Of a stretch of DNA of 50,010 bases, positions 8,351 through 18,052 are shown one piece after another. Source of the stretch: Planctomycetota bacterium (lineage in GTDB: Bacteria; Planctomycetota; Planctomycetia; Isosphaerales; Isosphaeraceae); contig JAQGHR010000087.1 in the NCBI GenBank assembly GCA_028291545.1, positions 1 to 50,010 of the forward strand, in the 5' to 3' direction. Within the stretch, counting starts at the first letter, position 1. Each line of letters begins with the position of its first letter. The notes under the pieces are model-generated. The model ran no database searches. It was given only the letters and a program-made list of their open reading frames with translations, and was not told the origin of the DNA. Both the position numbers and the translations under genes were made by a program.

Positions 8351-10288
8351 TCAGATACGCCCGAATTGACGTTCCAACTCGGCCTTGGTGAATGTCAGAG
8401 CCGTCGGCCTTCCATGCGGACAATGGTGGGTGTTGGCCGCAAGGTGGCGCCGGGCCAGTAACGCTTCGATCTCATCGGCCGAGAGCTTCTGATTCGCTTT
8501 CACCGCGGCCTTGCAAGCCACCATGTTGAGCACGTCCTCAAGCAGGCCGTCCGCCGTGGGAGCAATGGGGCTGGATCGGAAATGGTCGGCCAGATCCTTG
8601 ACCAGACGGTCGGCCGGCACATGGTGGAGCATGGCCGGCACGCTCGTGACAAGCACCGTATCCCCCCCGAATGGCTCAATACCCAGCCCCAATTGAGCGA
8701 GGACATCCTTTCTTTGAAGCAACTCCACACCATCCGCCGCGGAGAGGTCCACCGTCTCGGGAACGAGCAGTCGTTGCGACTCGACCCCGCCGGACATGAC
8801 CCTTGCCTTCAACTCCTCGTACAGGATTCGCTCGTGGAGCGCGTGCTGGTCGATCACGACCATGCCGTCTGCGGTCTCGGCGATCAGATAGGTGTCATGG
8901 ACCTGGATCGCCTTCGGGGGCAATTCGTGCGTGGGTAAACCAGACGCAGTGAACGGTTCCGAATCGACATTGGTAATCGAGGCAGCAGGCTTGCCCGTGG
9001 AGGTCGTCTCCGCCGGGGCATCCGGCTCCCGAAACTCGTTGAAAACCCGTGGTGCCTGAGGCCCAGACGGCGCCGGCGGGAGATTCGCAGCCCATGACGG
9101 TTCCGGGCGGCCCCCGGCGTACCCGGCAGGAGGAAAGTTTTGAAAAGTCTTCGTCGGACTCGACGAGAACCATGACGACACGGATTGCTTATCCGAGGCC
9201 GCCGCACTAAGGCCGAAAGACGCCGGGCTGGCGGAATCTGTCCTGTCCGGTGTCAGTTCCTGCCCCACAGGAGGGGGTGCCTGGAGGCGCGAGTGCAGGT
9301 CGCTGGTCAGAAACGTCTGTCTGACCGAGGCGAGGAGTTGAGAATAGATCCGGTGCCCGTCACGGAAACGGACCTCGACTTTCGTGGGATGAACGTTGAC
9401 ATCGACGTCTTCGGGAGGAATGTCCAGGAAGAGGAACGCCACCGGGAGTCGGCCGACCATCAAAAGACCACGATAGGATTCGGAAAGGGCGTGCCCCAGC
9501 GAACGGTCACGGACATAGCGACCTCCGACGAACAGAAACTGTCCCTTCGGAGTCGATCGGCTCTGCGACGGATGAGCCACATAGCCCCAGATATGGATCG
9601 ACTCCGTACGGTTCTCGATCCACAGCAGCGATTCCGCGAGCTCCTTCCCGAAAAAGGTCGCGACGCGTTCCTTGATTCCAGTCGAAGCCTGGAGGTCATA
9701 GACCGTCTTACCGCCGGACTTGAACGTCAGGTGGACGGTTGGATGCGCCAGGGCAATCCGGGTGAACATCTCGGCGACGTGGCCGGATTCGGTTGAATCG
9801 GATTTCAAGAAGGTCCGACGCACCGGCGTATTGAAGAACAGGTTGCGGACCTCGATCATGGTCCCTTGCGACCATGCGCATTCGCGAATCGGGACGGCAA
9901 TACCGGCATCGATCGAAAGTTCGACCCCGTGAGGCGCGTCGCTCGTCCTCGACTGGCACCGGACCCGGGAGACCTCGGCGATGGCCGCAAGGGCTTCTCC
10001 CCGGAAGCCCAGGGTCCGGATGCGAAAGAGATCCTCCGCCTCGGCGAGTTTACTGGTCGCGTGAGGCTGGAACGCGAGGACCAGATCCTCCCGGTCCATG
10101 CCCGTGCCGTTGTCGGCGACCCGGATCAGATCCTTCCCGCCCCGCTCCACGGAGACTTCCACGCGCGAGGCGCCCGCGTCGATCGCATTTTCCAGCAGTT
10201 CCTTGACCACGCTGGCGGGTCGCTCGACGACCTCGCCCGCGGCAATCTGATTGATGACCGAGGACGGTAGCTGGCGAATAATGCCCAT
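8351..10288 (-). CDS. mutL: DNA mismatch repair protein MutL with endonuclease motif
   Basis: A 645-residue mismatch-repair ATPase coupling MutS recognition to strand incision. The GHKL ATPase domain shows INQIAAGEVVERPASVVKEL with catalytic E33, DNGTG at 59-63, and TLGFRGEAL. A Pro/Ser/Ala-rich linker (about residues 340-460) precedes the C-terminal dimerisation domain. That domain carries DQHALHERILYE from residue 480, matching the DQHA(x)2E(x)4E metal-binding motif of nicking MutL proteins, and CPHGRP near residue 623. So this is the endonuclease-type MutL expected in organisms without MutH. It has its own promoter (TATAAT at 10315-10320, minus strand) and an AGGAG ribosome-binding site. 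It lies downstream of a two-component pair that is not obviously related. Confidence 0.96.
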   Translation of the reverse strand: MGIIRQLPSSVINQIAAGEVVERPASVVKELLENAIDAGASRVEVSVERGGKDLIRVADNGTGMDREDLVLAFQPHATSKLAEAEDLFRIRTLGFRGEALAAIAEVSRVRCQSRTSDAPHGVELSIDAGIAVPIRECAWSQGTMIEVRNLFFNTPVRRTFLKSDSTESGHVAEMFTRIALAHPTVHLTFKSGGKTVYDLQASTGIKERVATFFGKELAESLLWIENRTESIHIWGYVAHPSQSRSTPKGQFLFVGGRYVRDRSLGHALSESYRGLLMVGRLPVAFLFLDIPPEDVDVNVHPTKVEVRFRDGHRIYSQLLASVRQTFLTSDLHSRLQAPPPVGQELTPDRTDSASPASFGLSAAASDKQSVSSWFSSSPTKTFQNFPPAGYAGGRPEPSWAANLPPAPSGPQAPRVFNEFREPDAPAETTSTGKPAASITNVDSEPFTASGLPTHELPPKAIQVHDTYLIAETADGMVVIDQHALHERILYEELKARVMSGGVESQRLLVPETVDLSAADGVELLQRKDVLAQLGLGIEPFGGDTVLVTSVPAMLHHVPADRLVKDLADHFRSSPIAPTADGLLEDVLNMVACKAAVKANQKLSADEIEALLARRHLAANTHHCPHGRPTALTFTKAELERQFGRI

Positions 10289-10300
10289 GTAGGCGGCTCC

Positions 10301-10324
10301 TATACCATGCCGCCATTATACCAT
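10301..10324 (-). promoter_or_regulatory. mutL promoter with perfect -10 box and two TATACCAT repeats
   Basis: On the minus strand a perfect TATAAT lies at 10320-10315, about 27 bases before the mutL ATG. The best -35 match is weak (about 3 of 6, spacer 18). The octamer TATACCAT (plus-strand reading) occurs at 10301-10308 and again at 10317-10324, sixteen bases apart and overlapping the -10 box. That arrangement could be an operator, or two alternative -10 elements. AGGAG precedes the start codon by nine bases. Confidence 0.5.
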
Positions 10325-10381
10325 TTGATCGTTTGTATAGTACATTTCGACGCCGAACGGTGCGCGACGTTTCGAGCCGAC

Positions 10382-11749
<1,368 letters not shown>

Positions 11750-11784
11750 GCGGGTGAGTCATCCGAGTAGGCGGGCAGGAATAG

Positions 11785-12528
11785 TCAGGCCAGGGGCAGG
11801 CGCAACGTGAACTTTGTGCCCTTCCCGATCTCGCTCTCCAGGGAAATTGTACCGCCGTGCGCCTCGACGATGCGACGGACGGTCGGGAGGCCGAGACCGT
11901 TTCCGCCCGGGCGAGTCGAATAGAAGGCATCGAACACCCGCGATTGCACGTCCGGCGGGATGCCGCAACCGGTGTCGGTCACCTCCAGCACGGCCTGGTC
12001 GCCTTCCCTCCGGGTGGCCAGAATCAACTCCCCACCATCGGGCATCGCGTGAAGCGCATTGAGAGTCAGGTTCAGCAGAGCTTGCTTGAATAGCTCGACT
12101 TCAAGACTGACCGGTGGCAGGTTCTCGGCATAATGGGTCCGGATGACGACCCCCTGCGCCGAGGCCTGCCCCTCCTGGAAGTCACGCAGGACATCCACCA
12201 CCTCATTCAGGTCGGCGGGCTGGAGTCGAAGCTCCTGGACCCGAACGAACCGGAGGAAATCTTCCAGGATGTTCTGGAGCCTCTGACTCTCCTTACGGAC
12301 CCGCTCGATCTTCTGGAGGACGCGCCGATCTCGCTGGATCTCGCTGCCACGGAAGTCCTCGGCCAGGAGCTCGAGGTTCAGTTGCATGGTCGAAAGCGGG
12401 TTGCGTATCTCATGGGCGAGGCCGCCGGCAAGCTGGGCAATCTCGTGGTATTGCGCGCGGAGGCGCTCGTTGACCTCGGGGCCGTCCGATCGAACCGTCT
12501 CGGGAAGCGTCGCCGCCCTGTCAGACAT
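11785..12528 (-). CDS. Soluble sensor histidine kinase, partner of the sigma-54 regulator
   Basis: A 247-residue kinase with only the catalytic core. The dimerisation helix pair contains LAHEIRNPLSTMQLN with phospho-acceptor H39, followed by the N box (LLNLTLNALHAM), G1 (VTDTGCGIP), the F box and G2 (GGNGLGLPTV). There is no membrane segment and no recognisable PAS or GAF sensor, only about 25 residues before the H box. Input must therefore come from a partner protein or a cytoplasmic ligand, as for NtrB-like kinases. The ATG at 12528 has GGAGG seven bases upstream and is preferred over a longer frame reaching 12735 inside pnp. It precedes its response regulator by 35 bp. Confidence 0.92.
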   Translation of the reverse strand: MSDRAATLPETVRSDGPEVNERLRAQYHEIAQLAGGLAHEIRNPLSTMQLNLELLAEDFRGSEIQRDRRVLQKIERVRKESQRLQNILEDFLRFVRVQELRLQPADLNEVVDVLRDFQEGQASAQGVVIRTHYAENLPPVSLEVELFKQALLNLTLNALHAMPDGGELILATRREGDQAVLEVTDTGCGIPPDVQSRVFDAFYSTRPGGNGLGLPTVRRIVEAHGGTISLESEIGKGTKFTLRLPLA

Positions 12529-12556
12529 GGCGTGGCCTCCAGGACAAGGAGGGCGC

Positions 12557-12629
12557 CCGCGAGGACGCCGAGGAAGCGGAGAGAAGAGGGAAACACCCCC
12601 TGCCCTCGCCTTCCTCGGCGTCCTGGCGG
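12557..12629. terminator. Long hairpin between pnp and the histidine kinase gene
   Basis: Bases 12562-12576 are the exact reverse complement of 12610-12624. The pairing extends outward by four more base pairs after one G/G mismatch, giving arms of 20 bases, with GAGGG/CCCTC able to pair inside the loop. It begins 15 bp past the pnp stop and ends about 30 bp before the kinase start. There is no T-tract. It probably limits read-through or protects the 3' end of the pnp transcript. Confidence 0.55.
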
Positions 12630-12643
12630 TTGAATCCATCAAA

Positions 12644-14896
12644 TCAATCGCGTCGAGGCCCGCGATCGCCGTATCCACCGCCGGTCGGGCGACGGGGAGG
12701 AGGCCCCCCGCGATCGCCGCCACCGCTGCTACCACCGCCGCCGGCTGGGCGTTCGCGGCCGGCGTTCTCGTCGGGGATTCCTCGCTCGGCCATGGCCACC
12801 TTGCGAGAAAGCTTGACGCGGTCCTGATCGTCCACGGCGATCACTTTGACGAGCATCGTGTCACCGACGCGGCAGATGTCGGTGACGGAACCGACATAGC
12901 CTTCGGACAGCTCGCTGATGTGGACGAGTCCGTCCTTGCCCGGCAAGATCTCGACGAAGGCGCCGAAATCCTTGATCGAAGTCACCCGCCCCTCGTAGAT
13001 GCCGCCGGGCTTGACGCCCTCGGTCATCGCCTGGATGCGAGCGGCGGCCGATTCGGCACCCGCGGCGGTCGAGCTCGACAGCGTGACGATGCCCGAGTCC
13101 TCGATATCGATCTTCGCGCCGGTCTCATCCTGAAGGCGACGAATCGTCTTCCCGCCGGGGCCGATGACGAGGCCGATCTTCTCCGGGTTGATCTGGATCT
13201 GGATGAGCCTCGGGGCATTCGCGGAGATCTCTTCGCGAGGCCGCTTGATCGCCCGAAGCATGGCCCGGAGGATCTCCAGGCGAGCTTCACGGGCCTGGTC
13301 GAGGGTCTCGCGGACGATGTCCTCGGTGATGCCGTGGTTTTTCAGGTCGAGTTGAATCCCGGTCACCCCGCGCTGGGTGCCCGCGACCTTGAAGTCCATG
13401 TCGCCGAAGTGGTCTTCATCCCCGATGATGTCGGTCAACAGGATGTACCGACCGGTCGTCTCGTCCTGAACCAGGCCGATCGAGATGCCCCCGACGGGGT
13501 CGGAGATCGGTACGCCGGCATCCATCATGCTGAGCGTGCCGCCACAGACCGAGGCCATCGAGCTGGAGCCGTTGGACTCGAGGATGTCTGACACCAGGCG
13601 AATCGTGTAGGGAAATTCGTCGCGGGGCGGAAGAATCGGAGCGAGGCAGCGCTCGGCGAGCATGCCGTGGCCGATCTCGCGGCGGCCCGGTCCGCGGATC
13701 GGGCGAACTTCGCCGACCGCGAACGAGGGCATGTTGTAGTCGAGGTAGAACTTCTTCGAGAATTCTTCCATGATCCCGTCCACCCTCTGTTCATCGGCCG
13801 AAGTGCCGAGAACCGTGGTGACGAGGGCCTGCGTCTCGCCCCTCTGGAACAGGGCCGAACCGTGGGCACGAGGGAGCAGCGACACCTCGCACGAGATCGG
13901 GCGGAGGTCCTTGGGACCACGGCCGTCGGGTCGGAAGCCGTCGAGAATCATCTCGCGGACAACCCGTTCCTGGAGGGCGTGGAACGCGGACTTGACCTGC
14001 ACCGGCGTGGGGACGTTCTCCGCGCCCGGCGGGCTGTTCTCGGCGATGACTCGCTTTTCCAGCTCCTTGACGGCCGCGTTCCGCTCGGCCTTGATGATGA
14101 TGGTCTTGGCCTGCCGAAGGTCGTGCGAATAGCGTTCATGCAGGCTCTGGATGAGCGGGTCGTGGATCTCTTCCGGGTGCTCCAGCGGCGGCAGTCCGGC
14201 GGCTGCGCGAAGACGATGCTGGAGGTCGATGAGTTCCTGATTGATCTTATGAGCTTCCAGGATCGCCGCGGCCATCTCGGCCTCGGGAAGCTCCTGGCCG
14301 AAGCCCTCGATCATCACGATCGCGCGATTGGTGGACGCGACGACCAGGTCGAGGTCGCTCTTGCTCATCTCCTCGGCGGTCGGGAACGGCACGAATTGAC
14401 CGTCAATCCTAGCCAGGCGGACCGCGCCGATCGGGCCCTGGAATGGGAGGTTTTCCGCGAGGATGAGCGAAGCTGACGCACCCAGGATGGAGAGAACGTC
14501 CGGGTCGTTCTGGCGATCGGCGGAGATCGGGCCGGCCTGGATCTGAACTTCGTTGCGATACTGGGGGGGAAAGAGCGGCCGGATCGGGCGGTCGATCAGG
14601 CGTGATGTGAGGATTTCCTTCGTGGAAGGACGTCCTTCACGCTTGATGAAACCTCCGGGAAACTTGCCGGCGGCGTACACCTTCTCGCGGTAATCGACCG
14701 TGAGAGGGAAGAAATCGAGACCCTCGCGGCCCGGGGCGGCGACGGTCGCCACCAGGGTCATGGTGTCGCCCAGACGGACGACGACGGCGCCACTGGCCTG
14801 CTTCGCCAGCTTGCCGGTCTCGATGGAGATGGTTTTGCCGCCGAGCGTGACTTCGACGCTGACGGGCTTCTTGGTGCCGGACGTGTTGCTAGACAT
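12644..14896 (-). CDS. pnp: Polyribonucleotide nucleotidyltransferase (PNPase)
   Basis: A 750-residue phosphorolytic 3'-5' exoribonuclease and degradosome component. Two RNase PH-like domains are present; the second carries GDEDHFGDMDFKVAGT with the catalytic aspartates. The first has the FPLTVDYREKVYAAGKFPGGF signature. A KH domain follows (GLVIGPGGKTIRRL, near residue 575), then an S1 domain (GRVTSIKDFGAFVEI, near residue 630). The last 45 residues are a Gly/Arg/Pro-rich tail (GGGG, GGDRGG, RRPTGGG), longer than in E. coli and likely RNA- or protein-binding. It follows rpsO on the same strand, the classic order, with a strong stem-loop in the gap. Confidence 0.97.
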   Translation of the reverse strand: MSSNTSGTKKPVSVEVTLGGKTISIETGKLAKQASGAVVVRLGDTMTLVATVAAPGREGLDFFPLTVDYREKVYAAGKFPGGFIKREGRPSTKEILTSRLIDRPIRPLFPPQYRNEVQIQAGPISADRQNDPDVLSILGASASLILAENLPFQGPIGAVRLARIDGQFVPFPTAEEMSKSDLDLVVASTNRAIVMIEGFGQELPEAEMAAAILEAHKINQELIDLQHRLRAAAGLPPLEHPEEIHDPLIQSLHERYSHDLRQAKTIIIKAERNAAVKELEKRVIAENSPPGAENVPTPVQVKSAFHALQERVVREMILDGFRPDGRGPKDLRPISCEVSLLPRAHGSALFQRGETQALVTTVLGTSADEQRVDGIMEEFSKKFYLDYNMPSFAVGEVRPIRGPGRREIGHGMLAERCLAPILPPRDEFPYTIRLVSDILESNGSSSMASVCGGTLSMMDAGVPISDPVGGISIGLVQDETTGRYILLTDIIGDEDHFGDMDFKVAGTQRGVTGIQLDLKNHGITEDIVRETLDQAREARLEILRAMLRAIKRPREEISANAPRLIQIQINPEKIGLVIGPGGKTIRRLQDETGAKIDIEDSGIVTLSSSTAAGAESAAARIQAMTEGVKPGGIYEGRVTSIKDFGAFVEILPGKDGLVHISELSEGYVGSVTDICRVGDTMLVKVIAVDDQDRVKLSRKVAMAERGIPDENAGRERPAGGGGSSGGGDRGGPPPRRPTGGGYGDRGPRRD

Positions 14897-15006
14897 TCCA
14901 CCTACCTCGGCTCAGTGCCGGGAGGCATGGCGAAGAAATCGCCCCGCGGGTACGACGCGAAGGCGCCGACCGGACGGGGCGAATCGAGTCCCGGAAGAAG
15001 CGTCGG

Positions 15007-15043
15007 GGCGGGCCGGAGTTCGACGAAGGTCGATCGGCCCGCC
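15007..15043 (-). promoter_or_regulatory. rpsO-pnp intercistronic stem-loop
   Basis: Bases 15007-15015 and 15035-15043 form a perfect 9-bp GC stem. Inside it TCGAC (15020-15024) and GTCGA (15029-15033) pair over a four-base loop, with an asymmetric internal bulge between the two stems. It lies in the 174-bp gap between the rpsO stop (15071) and the pnp start (14896). In E. coli the equivalent gap holds the rpsO terminator and the RNase III hairpin through which PNPase autoregulates. A similar role is inferred here by position only. Confidence 0.6.
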
Positions 15044-15070
15044 GCGGATTGCTCGGCGAACTGGTTCCGC

Positions 15071-15340
15071 TTACTTGCGGATGCCCAGGCGGCTGATCAC
15101 CTCAAGGTAGCTCTTGCGGTTGTGGAGCCGGAGATACTTCAGCAGGCTCGACCGCTTCGACACCATCATCAGCAGCCCTCGGCGGCTGGCGTGGTCCTTC
15201 TTATGCGCCTTGAAATGATCGGTCAGGTCGTTGATCCGAGCCGTCAAAAGTGCAATCTGCACTTCCGGCGAGCCCGTATCTTGATCCTTTCGGCCGAACG
15301 AACCGATGATCTCCGTCTTCTTCTCTTTGGTAATCGACAT
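15071..15340 (-). CDS. rpsO: 30S ribosomal protein S15
   Basis: An 89-residue primary 16S rRNA-binding protein, the standard length. It shows the family signature: [36 protein letters not shown] is spread over residues 22-57, followed by [12 protein letters not shown]. The ATG at 15340 gives the usual start MSITKEKK; the frame stays open further upstream but without similarity. It is transcribed from a good promoter at 15411-15439 through a leader with a hairpin, and precedes pnp as in many bacteria. Confidence 0.97.
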   Translation of the reverse strand: MSITKEKKTEIIGSFGRKDQDTGSPEVQIALLTARINDLTDHFKAHKKDHASRRGLLMMVSKRSSLLKYLRLHNRKSYLEVISRLGIRK

Positions 15341-15358
15341 CGCACGCCCCACGGCCAC

Positions 15359-15379
15359 CGGCCTGAACAACAGAGGCCG
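15359..15379 (-). promoter_or_regulatory. Hairpin in the rpsO leader
   Basis: In the rpsO 5' leader, CGGCCT (15359-15364) pairs with AGGCCG (15374-15379) over a nine-base loop. A second GGCC nearby (about 15352-15355) could pair alternatively. Many S15 genes are autoregulated through leader structures that mimic the 16S rRNA site. This hairpin is placed about 20 bases before the start codon, so such control is plausible but unproven. Confidence 0.4.
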
Positions 15380-15410
15380 TTTTTGAACATCACTTCCGTA
15401 GAAGAGACAG

Positions 15411-15439
15411 AATATAGAGGAACGTTCGTCCCTTTGCAA
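15411..15439 (-). promoter_or_regulatory. Sigma-70-like promoter of rpsO
   Basis: On the minus strand TTGCAA (15439-15434) is followed after exactly 17 bases by TATATT (15416-15411), matching the -35 consensus at 4 of 6 and the -10 at 5 of 6. Transcription would begin near 15404, giving a leader of about 64 bases. It lies between the YfhO-like gene stop (15469) and rpsO. Confidence 0.6.
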
Positions 15440-15468
15440 CCCCCTGGACGCGGATTCAGGCACTCCCT

Positions 15469-18021
15469 TCAGTCCATCGGCGGCGGCGGCGGCTTGATGG
15501 CCTCGATCTTGGCACCCCACGTGAACGGATGGAACGATCCAACCCAGCGTGATTGAATCCCAACACCCTTCCAGCCAGGCGCCGGGCGAAAAACGGACAG
15601 CACGATCACGGCCGTCAGGATCGCGCTGAGATACAGCGGCCATGCCTTCGGCCATGGCGTGGCCCCATGCTCCGGGTCGAGACCAACGACCGGGGTCCGC
15701 CAGGCGAGTAGCCCCAGCGAGAAGACGCAGCCCACGAGCGCAACGGTCAGGCCGAAGTGGAACCCGGCGGGGACGTAATGGAAGATGACCGAATGGCTAC
15801 CCCCCGGCACGAAAACCGCGCGGAACGCCACGTTCGCCGCACGGACGGCCATCGGTCTGCCGTCGACGGTCGCGGACCAGCCCGGATCGTAGGTATCGGA
15901 GATGAGCAGATAGGCCGGCCCGTCGGTCTCCGTCTCGATCTCGACGCGATCGGCCACTTCCCGGACAATTCGGGCCGTTCCCGTGGCCGTTGAAGATAGG
16001 GAGAGAGGTCGGTCGGGATCTTCGACCACAATTCGCGAGGCGGATTGCGCACCCAGCGATTTCAGGGCTTCCGCGGCCGAGCGCTCGTCGTCCGCGTAAA
16101 CCGGCTGCGAAACGATCCTTACGCGGGGCAAGGCGCGAATATTGCGATGGATGTAGGCCGTGCCCGCCTGAACAAACGGGCCGAGCCTCTTGACGCTCGG
16201 CGTGGCGCTCAGGACATGGCTCAAACCTTCCAGGTCATAGCGAGCGGGAGCCTGCCATTCGCCAAATCGAACCCTCCGTCGTGAGATAATCGGTGTTTCA
16301 CCGGCCGTGGATCGCAGGTCCCAGACGGCCGGCAGACTCCAGGCAAGCACATCACGCACGGTCATGAAATGGACGGGTTTGGAGGCATGACCGGGCTCGC
16401 CCGAGGAGTATGTTCTCTCACCAACCATTCGAATCAACGTCGGATCGTGACGTAAGGCCATCACGCTTTCGGGCGGTTGGGTCCAGAACGACGGATCGAT
16501 GGTCGGGACGTCGTTACCATGGGCCGCCGCCATATCGACGATCCCCAGTACGGGGAGGAGGGCGGCCCACGCGGCCCGTCGAGTCACGCACGTCGATCGT
16601 GCGGCCTTTGAGGCAAGAACCATGGACGCGAGTAACAGGAGGAGATTGCGACTCGCGGCAATCGAGAGTTCCGACCCTAGCCACGCAAATTTCAGGCTGT
16701 GATCTTTCTGGGTCCATCGCGAAGCTTCTTTCCAGACCGGCAGGTACGTGACGACCACGATCGCCAGGCTCGCCGCGATCAAGAGGGCCATCGCGAGCAC
16801 CGGTCCCTTCAAACGCGCGACCCCGGGCCGCGCAAGCCGATCGACCCCGACCGCCGCCAGAGCCGCCGTCGCGAGCGTGACCCAGAGGTGGAAACGTACC
16901 GGAATCCTGGACGAGCCCACGATCGGCACGCGATGGAGGTAATCGATCAGGAACGTATTTCGCCCCAGCATCAAGAATGCGCCGATTGCGCCGATCACCA
17001 GCCAGGAAGCGACCCATCGGTTGCGGTAGGCCCTCGCCCCGTGGAATGCGAGGAAGAGACCGACGACACCGAGGTACGTGTCCATCTCATGATAGGGGAA
17101 GAATCCGTCCATCCAGTCGGTGTCTCGCGCCCGGGTCCCGTAGGCCTCATGCAGGACGAGCGTGGGCAGGAGTTGCGGGTGCCACGAGCCGTAGGTCAGA
17201 TCATCCCAGGTCAGGCCGCCGGAGCGGGGCGAACGGTCGAGCAGTTCTTTCGAGGGAATCCACTGGACCGCGGACAGGACCCCGGCCAGGAGGACCATCC
17301 CGGCCGCGGTGCCGAGGACGTAGCCTCGCGCCGACCAGGTGCGTTCTCCCGAGGCTCGCAAGACTGCGTACACTCCGAGGGCCGAGCTGGTCAGGATCGT
17401 ATCCTGCAAGTGCCCCGCGAAGACCTGGCACGCCAGCGCGATCGCTCCCAGCACCATCGCCCTCAGCCGAGCGCGATCCCAGGCGGCTTCCAGAGCCCAG
17501 ATCGCGAACGGCACGCTCGCCAGCGCGTTGATCATGCTTGTGTGAATCAGATGCGCCCAGGTGTAGCCCCCGAGCGCCACGATCGAGGCACCCGTCAAGG
17601 CGCCAACGGACCCGACGTGCCGCCGCAGCCATCCGTACGCACCCAACCCAGTGAGCCAGATCGAGCCGACCGTGTCCAGATTGAACGCCTTCCAGGTCTC
17701 CATCCAGGGGTAGAACAGGTATTTCCAGGGATGGAGATAGCCCGCCTGGCTCTCGCTGAACAGCGGCATACCGCAGTACAGGTTGGGCAACCATCGCGAG
17801 AAGCGACCGGCCGCGAGTTCGCGAAAGAGGAACGCACGGTACGGATAATTCAGCTCGGTGATATCGAAGTAAAACAGCGCGCCTCGAAACAGCGCGGCGT
17901 CGCGGAACACGATCACGATCGCAACCGTCCATGCCAGAATCGCTGCCCCATCCGCTCGGCTCCAGGGCGTCCGGTCAGGGGTCCATGGAAATATCTTGGC
18001 AGCCGGATCGGATGAGGTCAC
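15469..18021 (-). CDS. YfhO-like polytopic membrane protein
   Basis: An 850-residue inner-membrane protein with roughly a dozen hydrophobic helices and large polar segments. The N-terminal half contains [30 protein letters not shown] (about 30 residues, positions 50-80), then [23 protein letters not shown], typical of YfhO family proteins. Those are GT-C-fold glycosyltransferase relatives implicated in lipoteichoic acid or other surface glycosylation in Firmicutes. The C-terminal third has a non-membrane domain ([16 protein letters not shown]), also typical. The substrate here is unknown. It lies 31 bp downstream of another polytopic membrane protein with GT-C character, so the two probably act on the same surface glycan. 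Confidence 0.82.
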   Translation of the reverse strand: MTSSDPAAKIFPWTPDRTPWSRADGAAILAWTVAIVIVFRDAALFRGALFYFDITELNYPYRAFLFRELAAGRFSRWLPNLYCGMPLFSESQAGYLHPWKYLFYPWMETWKAFNLDTVGSIWLTGLGAYGWLRRHVGSVGALTGASIVALGGYTWAHLIHTSMINALASVPFAIWALEAAWDRARLRAMVLGAIALACQVFAGHLQDTILTSSALGVYAVLRASGERTWSARGYVLGTAAGMVLLAGVLSAVQWIPSKELLDRSPRSGGLTWDDLTYGSWHPQLLPTLVLHEAYGTRARDTDWMDGFFPYHEMDTYLGVVGLFLAFHGARAYRNRWVASWLVIGAIGAFLMLGRNTFLIDYLHRVPIVGSSRIPVRFHLWVTLATAALAAVGVDRLARPGVARLKGPVLAMALLIAASLAIVVVTYLPVWKEASRWTQKDHSLKFAWLGSELSIAASRNLLLLLASMVLASKAARSTCVTRRAAWAALLPVLGIVDMAAAHGNDVPTIDPSFWTQPPESVMALRHDPTLIRMVGERTYSSGEPGHASKPVHFMTVRDVLAWSLPAVWDLRSTAGETPIISRRRVRFGEWQAPARYDLEGLSHVLSATPSVKRLGPFVQAGTAYIHRNIRALPRVRIVSQPVYADDERSAAEALKSLGAQSASRIVVEDPDRPLSLSSTATGTARIVREVADRVEIETETDGPAYLLISDTYDPGWSATVDGRPMAVRAANVAFRAVFVPGGSHSVIFHYVPAGFHFGLTVALVGCVFSLGLLAWRTPVVGLDPEHGATPWPKAWPLYLSAILTAVIVLSVFRPAPGWKGVGIQSRWVGSFHPFTWGAKIEAIKPPPPPMD

Positions 18022-18052
18022 GAAGGGTCTCGCAGGATGGATTCAGTCGCGT

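Noticed and set aside
12386..13591. A 401-residue plus-strand frame
   Set aside because: Antisense to pnp and the start of the histidine kinase gene; no motif.
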